18,320 bases of DNA from assembly GCA_003499715.1 (NCBI GenBank), contig DNSH01000078.1, positions 1 through 18,320 of the forward strand, in the 5' to 3' direction. A program made the position numbers and the translations under genes. The notes under the pieces were generated by a model. That model ran no database searches and was not told the origin of the DNA. It saw only the letters and a program-made list of their open reading frames with translations. Source of the DNA: Candidatus Mesolinea sp. Lineage in GTDB: Bacteria > Chloroflexota > Anaerolineae > Anaerolineales > Anaerolineaceae. Below are positions 1-7,694 of this stretch, piece after piece; position 1 is the first letter of the stretch; each line of letters opens with the position of its first letter.

Positions 1-234
1 GAAAAAATGATGAGTGAAAAAATGCTGCGCTCTGTGCGTAAGGTGCTTTCCAAGTATTTTCTCCAGGTAATTACGATTAACAGTATCGTGATCAGCAAAT
101 CTGAAACTGAAAGCGGTGCTGCAGATGTCATCCCCAACGGGCTTGTGGATATGACCCTGCGGGAACTTGGCGGCAGAGTGCGCAAAACGACGACTATAAA
201 TTCAAACGAAAAGAAGGATGATGCCAATGGCTAA
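1..234 (+). CDS. dnaX: DNA polymerase III subunit gamma/tau, C-terminal end (partial)
   Basis: The reading frame is open from the first base and ends at TAA 232-234, so this is the tail of a gene starting outside the window. The 77 visible residues fit the extreme C-terminus of bacterial DnaX (clamp-loader subunit of the replicative polymerase). They begin with a charged EKM...V..VLSK helix, as in the 'fluctuating' tau tail, and then have a proline-led segment ending in LRELGGRVRK, like the (D)PLV..ALELGG motif near many DnaX ends. The position directly before ybaB-recR is the usual dnaX location. The stop overlaps the ybaB start region, implying translational coupling. The in-frame ATGs at 7 and 10 are probably internal. 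The assignment rests on a short, weakly conserved tail plus synteny, so a different upstream gene cannot be excluded. Confidence 0.6.
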   Translation, partial: EKMMSEKMLRSVRKVLSKYFLQVITINSIVISKSETESGAADVIPNGLVDMTLRELGGRVRKTTTINSNEKKDDANG

Positions 235-568
235 AGGATTCAATTCACCTCGTTCACCCCGCGGGGGTGGAAACATGATGGCACAACTTGCCAAACTGCA
301 AGAACAAATGGCGGCTGCCCAAGAAGAAATCGCGCAAGCCCGCGTAACCGAAAGCGCCGGCGGAGGCGCAGTTACGGTCACCATGAGCGGCGACCAGAAA
401 TGCTTGGAGATCAAGATTCAAGAAGATGTGCTCCAGGATGCTGACGTCGAGATGTTGCAGGACCTGCTGCTTACCGCGATCAATAAAGCTTTAGATAGTG
501 CCCGGGCTCTTTCGGAAGAAAAAATGGCTCCGTTTACCAGTATGTTAGGCGGGATGGGCTTAGGTTAG
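227..568 (+). CDS. ybaB: YbaB/EbfC family nucleoid-associated protein
   Basis: Small DNA-binding protein of the YbaB/EbfC family, which forms tweezer-like dimers and is almost always encoded next to recR. The family is linked to nucleoid organisation and recombination-associated repair. I prefer the start at ATG 227 (MAKGFNSP...), giving 113 residues. It sits 8 nt after an AAGGA Shine-Dalgarno at 214-218 and matches the usual MAKGF-like N-terminus; ATGs at 218 and 221 would add only three residues and overlap that RBS. After a Gly/Pro/Arg-rich head comes a helix with MMAQLAKLQEQMAAAQEEIAQ-type heptads. A short beta region with SAGGGAVTVTMSGD follows, then a second helix (DVEMLQDLLLTAINKALDSA) and a Gly-rich tail. 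The gene overlaps the dnaX stop by 8 nt and is followed after 10 nt by recR, consistent with one operon. Confidence 0.93.
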   Translation: MAKGFNSPRSPRGGGNMMAQLAKLQEQMAAAQEEIAQARVTESAGGGAVTVTMSGDQKCLEIKIQEDVLQDADVEMLQDLLLTAINKALDSARALSEEKMAPFTSMLGGMGLG

Positions 569-578
569 TCAGGTTTTC

Positions 579-1187
579 ATGCGCACCTTACCCGATTCGG
601 TACAAAACTTGATCGATGCCTTTGCCAAGCTACCTGGCATTGGGCCGAAAACGGCTTCCCGGCTGGCTTTTTATCTGCTAAAGGCGCCTGATGAGGCTGC
701 TTTAGGCTTGGCAGAAGCCTTAGAACAGCTCAAGCAGCAAACGCAGCAATGCTCGGTGTGTTTCAACATCACCACCGTAGGGCAAGATCCGTGTGAAATC
801 TGTGCTTCACCAGACCGCGATGATGGCTTGATTTGCGTGGTGGAAGAGCCGTTGGATGTGCTGGCGATCGAGCGCACGGGAGCCTATAACGGCAAATATC
901 ATGTCTTGCTGGGTGTACTATCACCTATTGAAGGCATTGGCCCCGATCAAATTAAAATCTTTCCGCTGCTGGAGCGTCTGAAGACGCACCCCGTACGCGA
1001 AGTGATTATCGCTACTAACCCCAGTATGGAAGGCGATGCAACGGCGCTTTACCTGCAGCAGCGCATTGCGCCATTAGGCATCAAGGTTAGCCGGCTGGCG
1101 CGCGGGCTGCCGGTCGGCGGGGATATTGAATATGCGGATCAGAGCACGCTGCTGCGTGCCTTAGACGGCCGGCAAGCGATGGAGTGA
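579..1187 (+). CDS. recR: Recombination mediator protein RecR
   Basis: RecR (202 residues, family-typical length) works with RecF and RecO to load RecA onto SSB-coated single-stranded DNA at gaps. Visible in order: an N-terminal helix-hairpin-helix DNA-binding segment (LPGIGPKTASRLAFYLL, about residues 18-34); a four-Cys zinc finger (C.VC, then C.IC, about residues 58-75); and a Toprim domain beginning at ICVVEEPLDVLAIE, with NPSMEGDATALYL carrying the acidic residues. The end, GLPVGGDIEYADQSTLLRAL, is the highly conserved RecR C-terminal motif with its Walker-B-like segment. The ATG at 579 lies 10 nt after the ybaB stop with only a weak AGG upstream, so translation may depend on coupling to ybaB. 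The following 67 nt contain the putative alaS promoter. Confidence 0.97.
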   Translation: MRTLPDSVQNLIDAFAKLPGIGPKTASRLAFYLLKAPDEAALGLAEALEQLKQQTQQCSVCFNITTVGQDPCEICASPDRDDGLICVVEEPLDVLAIERTGAYNGKYHVLLGVLSPIEGIGPDQIKIFPLLERLKTHPVREVIIATNPSMEGDATALYLQQRIAPLGIKVSRLARGLPVGGDIEYADQSTLLRALDGRQAME

Positions 1188-1208
1188 GCCGCAGCGGTTG
1201 GTTTCAAG

Positions 1209-1214
1209 TATAAT
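1209..1214 (+). promoter_or_regulatory. Putative -10 box of an alaS promoter
   Basis: A perfect TATAAT lies in the short recR-alaS gap, 40 nt upstream of the preferred alaS start. No convincing -35 hexamer exists at 16-18 nt spacing (the base run there is GC-rich recR coding end), so strength is uncertain. It would let alaS-mutS be transcribed separately from dnaX-ybaB-recR. No T-box or other amino-acid-responsive leader structure is visible in the short leader. Confidence 0.4.
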
Positions 1215-1254
1215 TTCCCCAATCTAGTCATCTTCTCATTGAGGGAGCTTGTTT

Positions 1255-3990
1255 ATGGTTTTAACCGGAGCTGAAATCCGTCAATCGTTCATCGACTTTT
1301 TTGTGGCGCGCGGCCATACGTACGTCCCAAGTGCTTCTCTCGTGCCGGGTGGGGATTCCACCCTGCTTTTCACCAACGCCGGCATGGTGCAGTTCAAAGA
1401 TGTCTTCCTCGGGACCGACACCCGCCCGTATACCCGCGCGGTCAACGCGCAAAAATGCATGCGCGTCTCCGGAAAACATAACGACCTTGACCAGGTGGGG
1501 CGCGATAACACCCATCACACTTTCTTCGAGATGCTGGGCAACTGGTCCTTTGGCGATTACTACAAAAAAGAAGCCATTTCCTGGTCCTGGGAGCTGCTCA
1601 CCCAGGTGTGGGGCTTAGACAAAAACCGCATTTGGGCGACCACATTCAAGGATGAGCTAGGGCAAATTCCGGAGGATAACGAAGCTGCGCAAGTTTGGCT
1701 CAGCCAGCCGGGCTTCGACCCCAGCCACCTGGTTACCTCGGGGCGTAAAGATAACTTCTGGGAGATGGCAGAAACTGGTCCTTGTGGACCGTGTACCGAA
1801 ATCCATTGGGACCTAGGCCCAGAGGCTTGCGAGAAACAAGGCGAACCCGGGCATGTCTGCGCAGTCAACGGCGATTGCGGCCGCTTCACCGAGATTTGGA
1901 ATAACGTATTTATCCAATATAACCGCCTTTCGCCCAGCGAGCTCGTCCCGTTGCCCAAGCGGCATGTGGATACGGGCATGGGCTTCGAGCGCATTGTCGC
2001 CATCATTCAAGGCGTGCGTGGCAATTACGACACCGACTTGCTCGCGCCGCTGCTGGACGTGGTACAAGCCCTTGCCGGCCATACGCGCGAGCAGCGCCAA
2101 CAGAACTTGACGCCTTACCGCGTCATTGCTGACCATGTGCGCGCCGCCACCTTCCTCATCGCTGATGGCGTTGTGCCGGGGAACCTTGGCCGCAACTACG
2201 TCTGCCGCATGATCATCCGCCGAGCTGCCCGCTTTGCACGTAAATTGGACTTGACCGAGCCTTTTATGGCACACGTTGCAGCGAAAGTCATCGAGATTTA
2301 CACGGGATCTTATCCCGAGGTCAAGCAGAGTGAAGCCCTGATCTTTGATACGCTTACCCGTGAGGAGCAGCGCTTTGCCGAGACGTTGGATGCAGGCTTT
2401 GCCGAACTCAACCGCCTGATGACTGCTATGCGCGCTGAAGGGCAAACTGTTTTGGATGGCAAGGCTGCCTTTGATCTTTACGCGACCTTGGGATTTCCAT
2501 TGGAGATCACGCGCGATATTCTGGCTGAAGAGGGATTAAGCGTGGATGAAGCCGGTTTTTACCAAAGCATGGAAGAGCATCGTATCGCCTCCGGGGCTGG
2601 AAAAGCCTTTGGCGAGATAGGCGGTAAAAACGTGGAGAATTACCAGCGCGTGCTGCAGGATTTGGTCACTGCCGGCAAGCTTGGCGCCCAAGGCGTAGCC
2701 TATAACCCTTATGACCGTTATGAGGCGGCATCTCCTTTACTTGCGATATTCCAGAACTCGCAGCCCGTGCAAGAAGCGCAAGCCGGCGATAATGTAGAGC
2801 TGCTGTTAGCCGATACCTGCTTCTATTTGGAATCCGGCGGGCAAGTCGCTGATAGCGGCATCATCACCTCGGACCCGCCCAGCAAGTGGGAAGTAAAGGT
2901 AGATGAGGTGCGCCGGCCGGCAGCTGGTGTGATTGTGCATGCTGGGCATGTGGTTTTTGGCACGCCCAAGGTGGGGGATCGTGCAATTGCACGGGTCGAT
3001 CGGGAGCGCCGCAGGGCAATTATGCGCAACCATACTGCCACGCACCTTTTACATGCTGAACTGCGCAAGGTCTTAGGCGATCAGGTGCGACAGGCGGGCT
3101 CACTGGTAGCACCGGATCGGCTGCGTTTTGATTTCACCTACCCCAAGGCTATCACCCAAGATGAACTTGCCAAGGTAGAAGCGGGTGTAAATCGTGAGAT
3201 TTTCGCTGAGCATGACCTAAATATTCAAGTGAAACCGTTGGAACAAGCCGTCAGTGAAGGCGCAATGGCGCTTTTTGGCGAGAAATATGGCGCCGAGGTG
3301 CGCACGATTCGCATTGGAGAAGAGGACGACGTGGTTTCCTATGAGTTGTGCGGCGGCACCCATGTGCACAATACTGCTGAAATTGGGCTCTTTTTAATCA
3401 CCAGTGAAAGCAGTGTCGCCGCTGGCATCCGCCGTATCGAGGCGGTTACGGGCTGGCAAGCTTACAATTTTGCCCGGGAACACCTGAATACCCTGCAAAC
3501 AGCAGCGCAGGTGCTCATGGTTGCGCCTCAGGAGGTGCTAGCTAAGCTGCAAGCTCTGCAAGCGCAGTTAGATCATCTGGAAAAGGAAAATGCTCAGCTG
3601 CATTCCCGCTTGGCACAAGAAGCTTTCAACACAGCTCTTAGCAAGGTGCAGTACGTTGAAGGTGTGCCTGTACTGGCTGCAATTATCCCAAGTGCTAATG
3701 CCGAGACCTTGCGTAGTTTAGCAGATCAATTCCGTCAGCGTTATCGTTCAGGTGTGGTGGTGCTGGCTTCTGCTTTGGAAGGCAAACCCTTAATTATTGC
3801 AGCTGTTACCCCTGACCTGATTAAGCGTGGGCTAAAAGCGGGGGATCTCGTCAAACGCGTAGCAGCTGTGGTGGGCGGGGGCGGAGGCGGCAAGCCAGAA
3901 CTCGCTCAGGCTGGTGGCAAGGACGCTTCCAAATTGGCACAGGCGTTGGATCGGGTGCCAGCTTACATTCGCGAAAACTTAACAGCGTGA
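1255..3990 (+). CDS. alaS: Alanine--tRNA ligase
   Basis: Class II aminoacyl-tRNA synthetase that charges tRNA-Ala and edits mischarged Ser/Gly. I chose ATG 1255 because GAGGGAG at 1241-1247 is ideally spaced; TTG 1249 would add only two residues. The protein is 911 residues, slightly longer than the typical 875. Motif 1 lies in the N-terminal aminoacylation domain (FTNAGMVQFKDVFLG). A Cys-rich insert follows GPCGPCTEIHWDLGP, with C177, C180, C192, H200, C202 and C208, plausibly metal binding and seen in many non-proteobacterial AlaRSs. The editing domain has the zinc site H593, H597, C699, H703 (NHTATHLL and CGGTH). A coiled coil at about 760-790 is followed by the C-terminal DHHA1/C-Ala domain with a Gly-rich stretch (GGGGGGKPELAQAGG). 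mutS starts 9 nt after the stop, so the two genes are probably co-transcribed. Confidence 0.98.
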   Translation: MVLTGAEIRQSFIDFFVARGHTYVPSASLVPGGDSTLLFTNAGMVQFKDVFLGTDTRPYTRAVNAQKCMRVSGKHNDLDQVGRDNTHHTFFEMLGNWSFGDYYKKEAISWSWELLTQVWGLDKNRIWATTFKDELGQIPEDNEAAQVWLSQPGFDPSHLVTSGRKDNFWEMAETGPCGPCTEIHWDLGPEACEKQGEPGHVCAVNGDCGRFTEIWNNVFIQYNRLSPSELVPLPKRHVDTGMGFERIVAIIQGVRGNYDTDLLAPLLDVVQALAGHTREQRQQNLTPYRVIADHVRAATFLIADGVVPGNLGRNYVCRMIIRRAARFARKLDLTEPFMAHVAAKVIEIYTGSYPEVKQSEALIFDTLTREEQRFAETLDAGFAELNRLMTAMRAEGQTVLDGKAAFDLYATLGFPLEITRDILAEEGLSVDEAGFYQSMEEHRIASGAGKAFGEIGGKNVENYQRVLQDLVTAGKLGAQGVAYNPYDRYEAASPLLAIFQNSQPVQEAQAGDNVELLLADTCFYLESGGQVADSGIITSDPPSKWEVKVDEVRRPAAGVIVHAGHVVFGTPKVGDRAIARVDRERRRAIMRNHTATHLLHAELRKVLGDQVRQAGSLVAPDRLRFDFTYPKAITQDELAKVEAGVNREIFAEHDLNIQVKPLEQAVSEGAMALFGEKYGAEVRTIRIGEEDDVVSYELCGGTHVHNTAEIGLFLITSESSVAAGIRRIEAVTGWQAYNFAREHLNTLQTAAQVLMVAPQEVLAKLQALQAQLDHLEKENAQLHSRLAQEAFNTALSKVQYVEGVPVLAAIIPSANAETLRSLADQFRQRYRSGVVVLASALEGKPLIIAAVTPDLIKRGLKAGDLVKRVAAVVGGGGGGKPELAQAGGKDASKLAQALDRVPAYIRENLTA

Positions 3991-3999
3991 CCTGAAAAT

Positions 4000-6585
4000 A
4001 TGGCTAAAGACCTCACCCCGATACGGCAGCAATATTTGGATATTAAGAAGCAATATCCAGATGCGATTGTCTTTTTCAGGTTGGGTGATTTCTATGAAAC
4101 CTTTGATGAGGATGCTGCCATTGCCTCGCAGGTGTTGGATATTGTCCTCACCTCACGACCGGTGGCGAAGGGTGTGCGCGTGCCGATGGCGGGCATTCCT
4201 TACCATGCAGCAGAAAATTACCTCGGCAGGTTGATCGAGCATGGGTATCACATTGCCATCGCTGAACAGGTGGGTGACCAGCCGGATAAGGGGCTTTTTT
4301 CACGGGAGGTTGTCCGTGTAGTTACACCTGGCACGGTGGTGGAGCCTGGGCTGCTTCCCATTGCTCAGAATAACTACTTAGCGAGCGTCTTTATTCAGGA
4401 GAATAAGGCTGGCATCGCCTACCTGGATGTCACTACGGGTGAGTTTGCTGGCACGCAGGTTGAGGGTGAGGACCTTCAAGCACAGGTGCGTTCCGAGCTG
4501 ATTCGCATCAACCCTTCCGAGACGCTGTACTCCGAAGCCCAAGTATTGGGCAACAGCTTACCGGGCACGCAGACTCCTGTTCCTAATTGGTATTACGAGC
4601 CCGGCAGAGCTGAGGAACTGATGAAGGCGACTTTTGGGGTAAGCAGCTTAGACGGCTTTGGCTTACACGATCACGCGCTTACGGTGCAGGCTGCCGGAGC
4701 GCTGCTCAAATACTTGCAAGAAACGCGCAGAGATGCGCTTAAGTCCCTTTCAGGCTTCAACACATACAGTCTTTCCGATTTTATGCTCTTGGATGCAGAG
4801 ACGCGGCGCAATTTGGAGCTTACCGAAACTTTGCGCGAAAATAAGGTGGATGGATCCCTGCTGGGCGTGTTGGATCAGACGCGCACACCGATGGGCAAGC
4901 GCTTGCTGCGCCAATGGGTGAATAAACCCTTGCTCAATCTGCAAGCGATTAACAGCCGGCTGGATATGGTGGAATTCTTTTTCCAAAATGGCGTGCTCCG
5001 CAAGCAAGTGAGCGAGCTCTTAGCAAAATTCCATGACCTGGAACGCTTGATCAACCGTATCAGCAGCCAGGCAGCCCGCCCGCCGGATTTAGTTGCTTTG
5101 CGTGAAGATTTTGCGCTCCTACCGCAGCTTTTAGAATTGCTGCCGAGTGAAACGCCTGCGCTGCAGCCAATCTTGATGAAACTGCACACCTTTGATCAGG
5201 AAAAAGCTTTGCTCGATGCGGCAATTGCGGATGACCCGCCTGCGACCTTAGCCAATACCGGCATCATCAAGCCGGGGTTTTCCAGCGAGTTGGATGGCAT
5301 TCTTTCTTCTTCACAGCACGCGCGGGAATGGATCAATAATTTAGAGCGAGAAGAACGCAAGCGTACCGGCATCAAGACGCTCAAAGTGGGCTTCAATAAA
5401 GTCTTTGGGTACTATATCGAGATTAGCCGGGGCAGCGCAGACCAAGCCCCTGAGGAATACATCCGTAAGCAAACTTTGGTCAATGCCGAACGCTTTATCA
5501 CACCGGAGCTGAAGGAATATGAATCGCTTGTGCTGAACGCTGAGACTCAAATCCACGAAGTGGAGCTGAAAGTTTTCCGGGCGGTATGTGAGCAGCTGAG
5601 CACATCCGCCAGCGAAGTTTTAGCAGCAGCACGGGCAATTGCAGAGCTCGATTGCGTCGTTTCGTTAGCCAATGTGGCTGCCCTCAATGATTATGTGCGC
5701 CCAGTTGTGAAAGCCGAGAAAGGGATCAAAATCCTCGCCGGCAGGCACCCCGTGGTAGAGAAACTCAACACAAGCGAGCGCTTCATCGCGAACGACTTGG
5801 TTTTCGAAGAGGGTGAGATTATCCGCGTGATTACCGGACCTAACATGAGCGGTAAGTCTACTTTTCTACGCCAGGTGGTGCTGATTGTGCTGATGGCGCA
5901 GATTGGCAGCTTTGTGCCCGCCGATGCAGCTGAAATTGGGTTGGTGGACCGCATCTTCACGCGCATCGGCGCCCAGGATGCAATTCATGCGGGGCAGTCC
6001 ACCTTTATGGTGGAAATGATTGAGACGGCGAATATCCTCAATAACGCCACGCCGCGCAGTTTGCTCATTTTGGATGAGATTGGGCGCGGGACGAGCACCT
6101 ATGACGGCCTTTCGATTGCATGGGCGATTGTAGAATACCTGCACAGCCATCCGCGGCTCAAGCCGTATACTTTGTTTGCCACGCATTACCACGAGCTCAC
6201 CGAGTTAGCTGAGATTCTGCCGGGTGTACGCAATTACAACGTCGCTGTGAGCGAGTCTGAAGGCAAGGTGGTTTTTTTGCACAAGATTGTGCCAGGGGGC
6301 GCCGACCGCTCGTATGGCATTCATGTGGCACAGTTAGCCGGCTTGCCAGCGCCAGTAATTGAACGCGCTAACCAAATCCTTAAGCAGCTTGAGGCGACCT
6401 CTGGGAAGACCATTCCAGAAAAGGTTAGCAGCCAAGATCAACTGCGGCTCTTCCCGGAAAATAACCCCTTAATGGAAGCCTTTAAGAAGGTTGACCTGAA
6501 TGCGCTCTCTCCCATTCAAGCGCTGAATTTGCTGTATGAGTGGCGCCGAGACTTCTTCCCAGATGAACCAAATGAAAATGAATAA
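4000..6585 (+). CDS. mutS: DNA mismatch repair protein MutS
   Basis: MutS1-type mismatch recognition ATPase, 861 residues, family-typical. The mismatch-reading Phe-X-Glu motif is present as F31-Y32-E33 in the N-terminal domain. Connector, lever and clamp domains follow, with the clamp region around KVGFNKVFGYYIEISRG. The C-terminal ABC-type ATPase has Walker A GPNMSGKST (613-621, K619), Walker B LLILDE (D692, E693) with the signature GRGTST after it, and the H-loop segment LFATHYHELTEL. Near the end, QLRLF (814-818) matches the consensus beta-clamp-binding pentapeptide. A helix-turn-helix dimerisation tail (SPIQALNLLYEWRRDFF) ends the protein. The start ATG lacks a strong RBS and lies 9 nt after the alaS stop, suggesting coupling. 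No mutL is in the window. The stop is only 9 nt from the convergent fmt stop. Confidence 0.98.
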   Translation: MAKDLTPIRQQYLDIKKQYPDAIVFFRLGDFYETFDEDAAIASQVLDIVLTSRPVAKGVRVPMAGIPYHAAENYLGRLIEHGYHIAIAEQVGDQPDKGLFSREVVRVVTPGTVVEPGLLPIAQNNYLASVFIQENKAGIAYLDVTTGEFAGTQVEGEDLQAQVRSELIRINPSETLYSEAQVLGNSLPGTQTPVPNWYYEPGRAEELMKATFGVSSLDGFGLHDHALTVQAAGALLKYLQETRRDALKSLSGFNTYSLSDFMLLDAETRRNLELTETLRENKVDGSLLGVLDQTRTPMGKRLLRQWVNKPLLNLQAINSRLDMVEFFFQNGVLRKQVSELLAKFHDLERLINRISSQAARPPDLVALREDFALLPQLLELLPSETPALQPILMKLHTFDQEKALLDAAIADDPPATLANTGIIKPGFSSELDGILSSSQHAREWINNLEREERKRTGIKTLKVGFNKVFGYYIEISRGSADQAPEEYIRKQTLVNAERFITPELKEYESLVLNAETQIHEVELKVFRAVCEQLSTSASEVLAAARAIAELDCVVSLANVAALNDYVRPVVKAEKGIKILAGRHPVVEKLNTSERFIANDLVFEEGEIIRVITGPNMSGKSTFLRQVVLIVLMAQIGSFVPADAAEIGLVDRIFTRIGAQDAIHAGQSTFMVEMIETANILNNATPRSLLILDEIGRGTSTYDGLSIAWAIVEYLHSHPRLKPYTLFATHYHELTELAEILPGVRNYNVAVSESEGKVVFLHKIVPGGADRSYGIHVAQLAGLPAPVIERANQILKQLEATSGKTIPEKVSSQDQLRLFPENNPLMEAFKKVDLNALSPIQALNLLYEWRRDFFPDEPNENE

Positions 6586-6594
6586 TTGAATAAG

Positions 6595-7506
6595 TTATAG
6601 CCAGTTGGGCTGACCACGCAGGAAGTCAGCGCCGCTCATGGGTTTTTTGCCTTCTGGTTGGACGCGGTCGAGCACCAGCAAGCCTTGTGCAGTGCCCACC
6701 GCTGGGTTCTCATTGACAATATAATGCGCGCCGATGGAGCTATCAAAGGTGTCATGGGGGTGCGCTGCCAAGACTTTGAGCTGCCGGTTGTTGAAGTCGA
6801 AATAGGTACCCGGCCAAGGCTGATAGGCATTCACTTTTCGGGTTAGCTCCAGCGCGGTCCGATTGAAATCCAATAAGCCGTCGGATTTCTTCAACATGGG
6901 GGCGTAGGTTGCCTCTTTTTCATTCTGGGGCAATGGAGCGACCATGCCATCTAAGTAAGAGGGGAGGATTTCAATCAGCGTACGTGCACCGAGTTCAGCT
7001 AATTGCTTTGAAAGCTGGCTGCCGGTGGTCCCAAAAGGGAGTGGGACAGAGCGTTGGGAAAGGATCGGGCCGGTATCCAGACCTTCATCCATGAGCATAA
7101 TTGTCACGCCGCTATGATCATCGCCGGCAGCAATGGCAGCTTGAATAGGAGATGCGCCCCGCCAGCGTGGCAGCAGCGAGGCATGCACATTCAAGCAGCC
7201 TTTGGGAGGTAAATCCAGCACAGCTTTGGGGAGAATTTGACCAAAAGCTGCTACAACGATCAGGTCCGGCGCCCAGGCTGCAAGGTGGTCGAGCACTTCG
7301 GGCTTGCGCAAAGATACTGGCTGATAAACTTCCAAACCCAGAGACTGTGCAGCCTGCTTTACTGGCGAGGCTTGCGGTTGGCGTCCGCGCCCGGCAGGGC
7401 GGTCCGGCTGAGTAACGACGCCTACGACCTGGTAATGCTCATGCAACGCTTGCAGAGTGGGGAGCGCAAAATCGGGTGAGCCCATAAAGACGATGCGCGT
7501 ATCCAT
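6595..7506 (-). CDS. fmt: Methionyl-tRNA formyltransferase
   Basis: Transfers the formyl group from 10-formyltetrahydrofolate to initiator Met-tRNA, making fMet for translation start. It has 303 residues against a usual 310-315. The N-terminal formyltransferase domain shows the hydrophobic start RIVFMGSPDFALPTL, the PDRPAGRGR loop (35-43) and the catalytic triad N106, H108 (LNVHASLLP) and D144 (DEGLDTGPI), followed by the SLLPRWRGASPIQ substrate-loop signature. The C-terminal OB-like domain begins around ARTLIEILPSYLDG and contains VNAYQPWPGTYF. No def (peptide deformylase) gene is adjacent. There is no Shine-Dalgarno before the ATG; instead a TAAAAT box ends 6 nt before it, suggesting a leaderless mRNA. 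The gene is divergent from the EF-G-like gene and tail-to-tail with mutS. Confidence 0.97.
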   Translation of the reverse strand: MDTRIVFMGSPDFALPTLQALHEHYQVVGVVTQPDRPAGRGRQPQASPVKQAAQSLGLEVYQPVSLRKPEVLDHLAAWAPDLIVVAAFGQILPKAVLDLPPKGCLNVHASLLPRWRGASPIQAAIAAGDDHSGVTIMLMDEGLDTGPILSQRSVPLPFGTTGSQLSKQLAELGARTLIEILPSYLDGMVAPLPQNEKEATYAPMLKKSDGLLDFNRTALELTRKVNAYQPWPGTYFDFNNRQLKVLAAHPHDTFDSSIGAHYIVNENPAVGTAQGLLVLDRVQPEGKKPMSGADFLRGQPNWL

Positions 7507-7512
7507 GGCGAG

Positions 7513-7518
7513 ATTTTA
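7513..7518 (-). promoter_or_regulatory. Putative -10 box for fmt (leaderless arrangement)
   Basis: Read on the minus strand, GATAAAAT is followed by six bases (CTCGCC) and then the fmt ATG. With the usual 6-7 nt between a -10 element and the transcription start, RNA would begin at or next to the start codon, which fits the lack of any Shine-Dalgarno. No clear -35 hexamer is visible upstream. Confidence 0.4.
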
Positions 7519-7572
7519 TCACGACACGAATAATGATATATGACTTTGAGCATGATTTCTGCCATGACAAAA

Positions 7573-7604
7573 TTGAAAAATTTAACCAAATTGTTTGATA
7601 TAAT
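7573..7604 (+). promoter_or_regulatory. Promoter of the EF-G-like gene (extended -10)
   Basis: TGATATAAT at 7596-7604 is a perfect TATAAT -10 with the TGn extension. TTGAAA at 7573-7578 is a reasonable -35, but at 20 nt spacing it is far; the extended -10 may compensate. The surrounding region is strongly AT-rich compared with the genes. Expected transcription start is about 7611, giving a leader of about 84 nt. Confidence 0.65.
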
Positions 7605-7612
7605 TCACCTTC

Positions 7613-7660
7613 GGCATTGTGCCAAAAATGAAATCTTTACACGGTGCGCAATGCGCCGTG
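7613..7660 (+). promoter_or_regulatory. Two consecutive stem-loops in the EF-G-like mRNA leader
   Basis: The first hairpin is GGCA-TTG-TGCC (7613-7623), at the predicted 5' end of the transcript. The second is a stronger stem, CACGGTGCG paired with TGCGCCGTG around a 3-nt loop (7640-7660; nine pairs including two G-U wobbles). It is followed by ATATTTT, but not by a proper U-run, so I do not call it a terminator. The Shine-Dalgarno AAAGG (7681-7685) lies beyond the stems and is not sequestered by them. They may stabilise the mRNA or bind a regulator; no known riboswitch class is recognised. Confidence 0.5.
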
Positions 7661-7694
7661 ATATTTTGCAAAATTATTTGAAAGGTCAACACTC

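Noticed and set aside
7..234. Stand-alone 75-residue gene starting at ATG 7
   Set aside because: The frame is open to the window edge and the residues resemble a DnaX C-terminus at the expected place before ybaB-recR.
1813..2445. 210-residue open frame on the minus strand
   Set aside because: Antisense shadow of alaS; no recognisable domain, no RBS, and the plus-strand AlaRS is unambiguous.
7640..7667. Leader hairpin as an intrinsic terminator/attenuator
   Set aside because: The stem is followed by ATATTTTGC, too short and interrupted for a U-run, and no alternative anti-terminator pairing was apparent.
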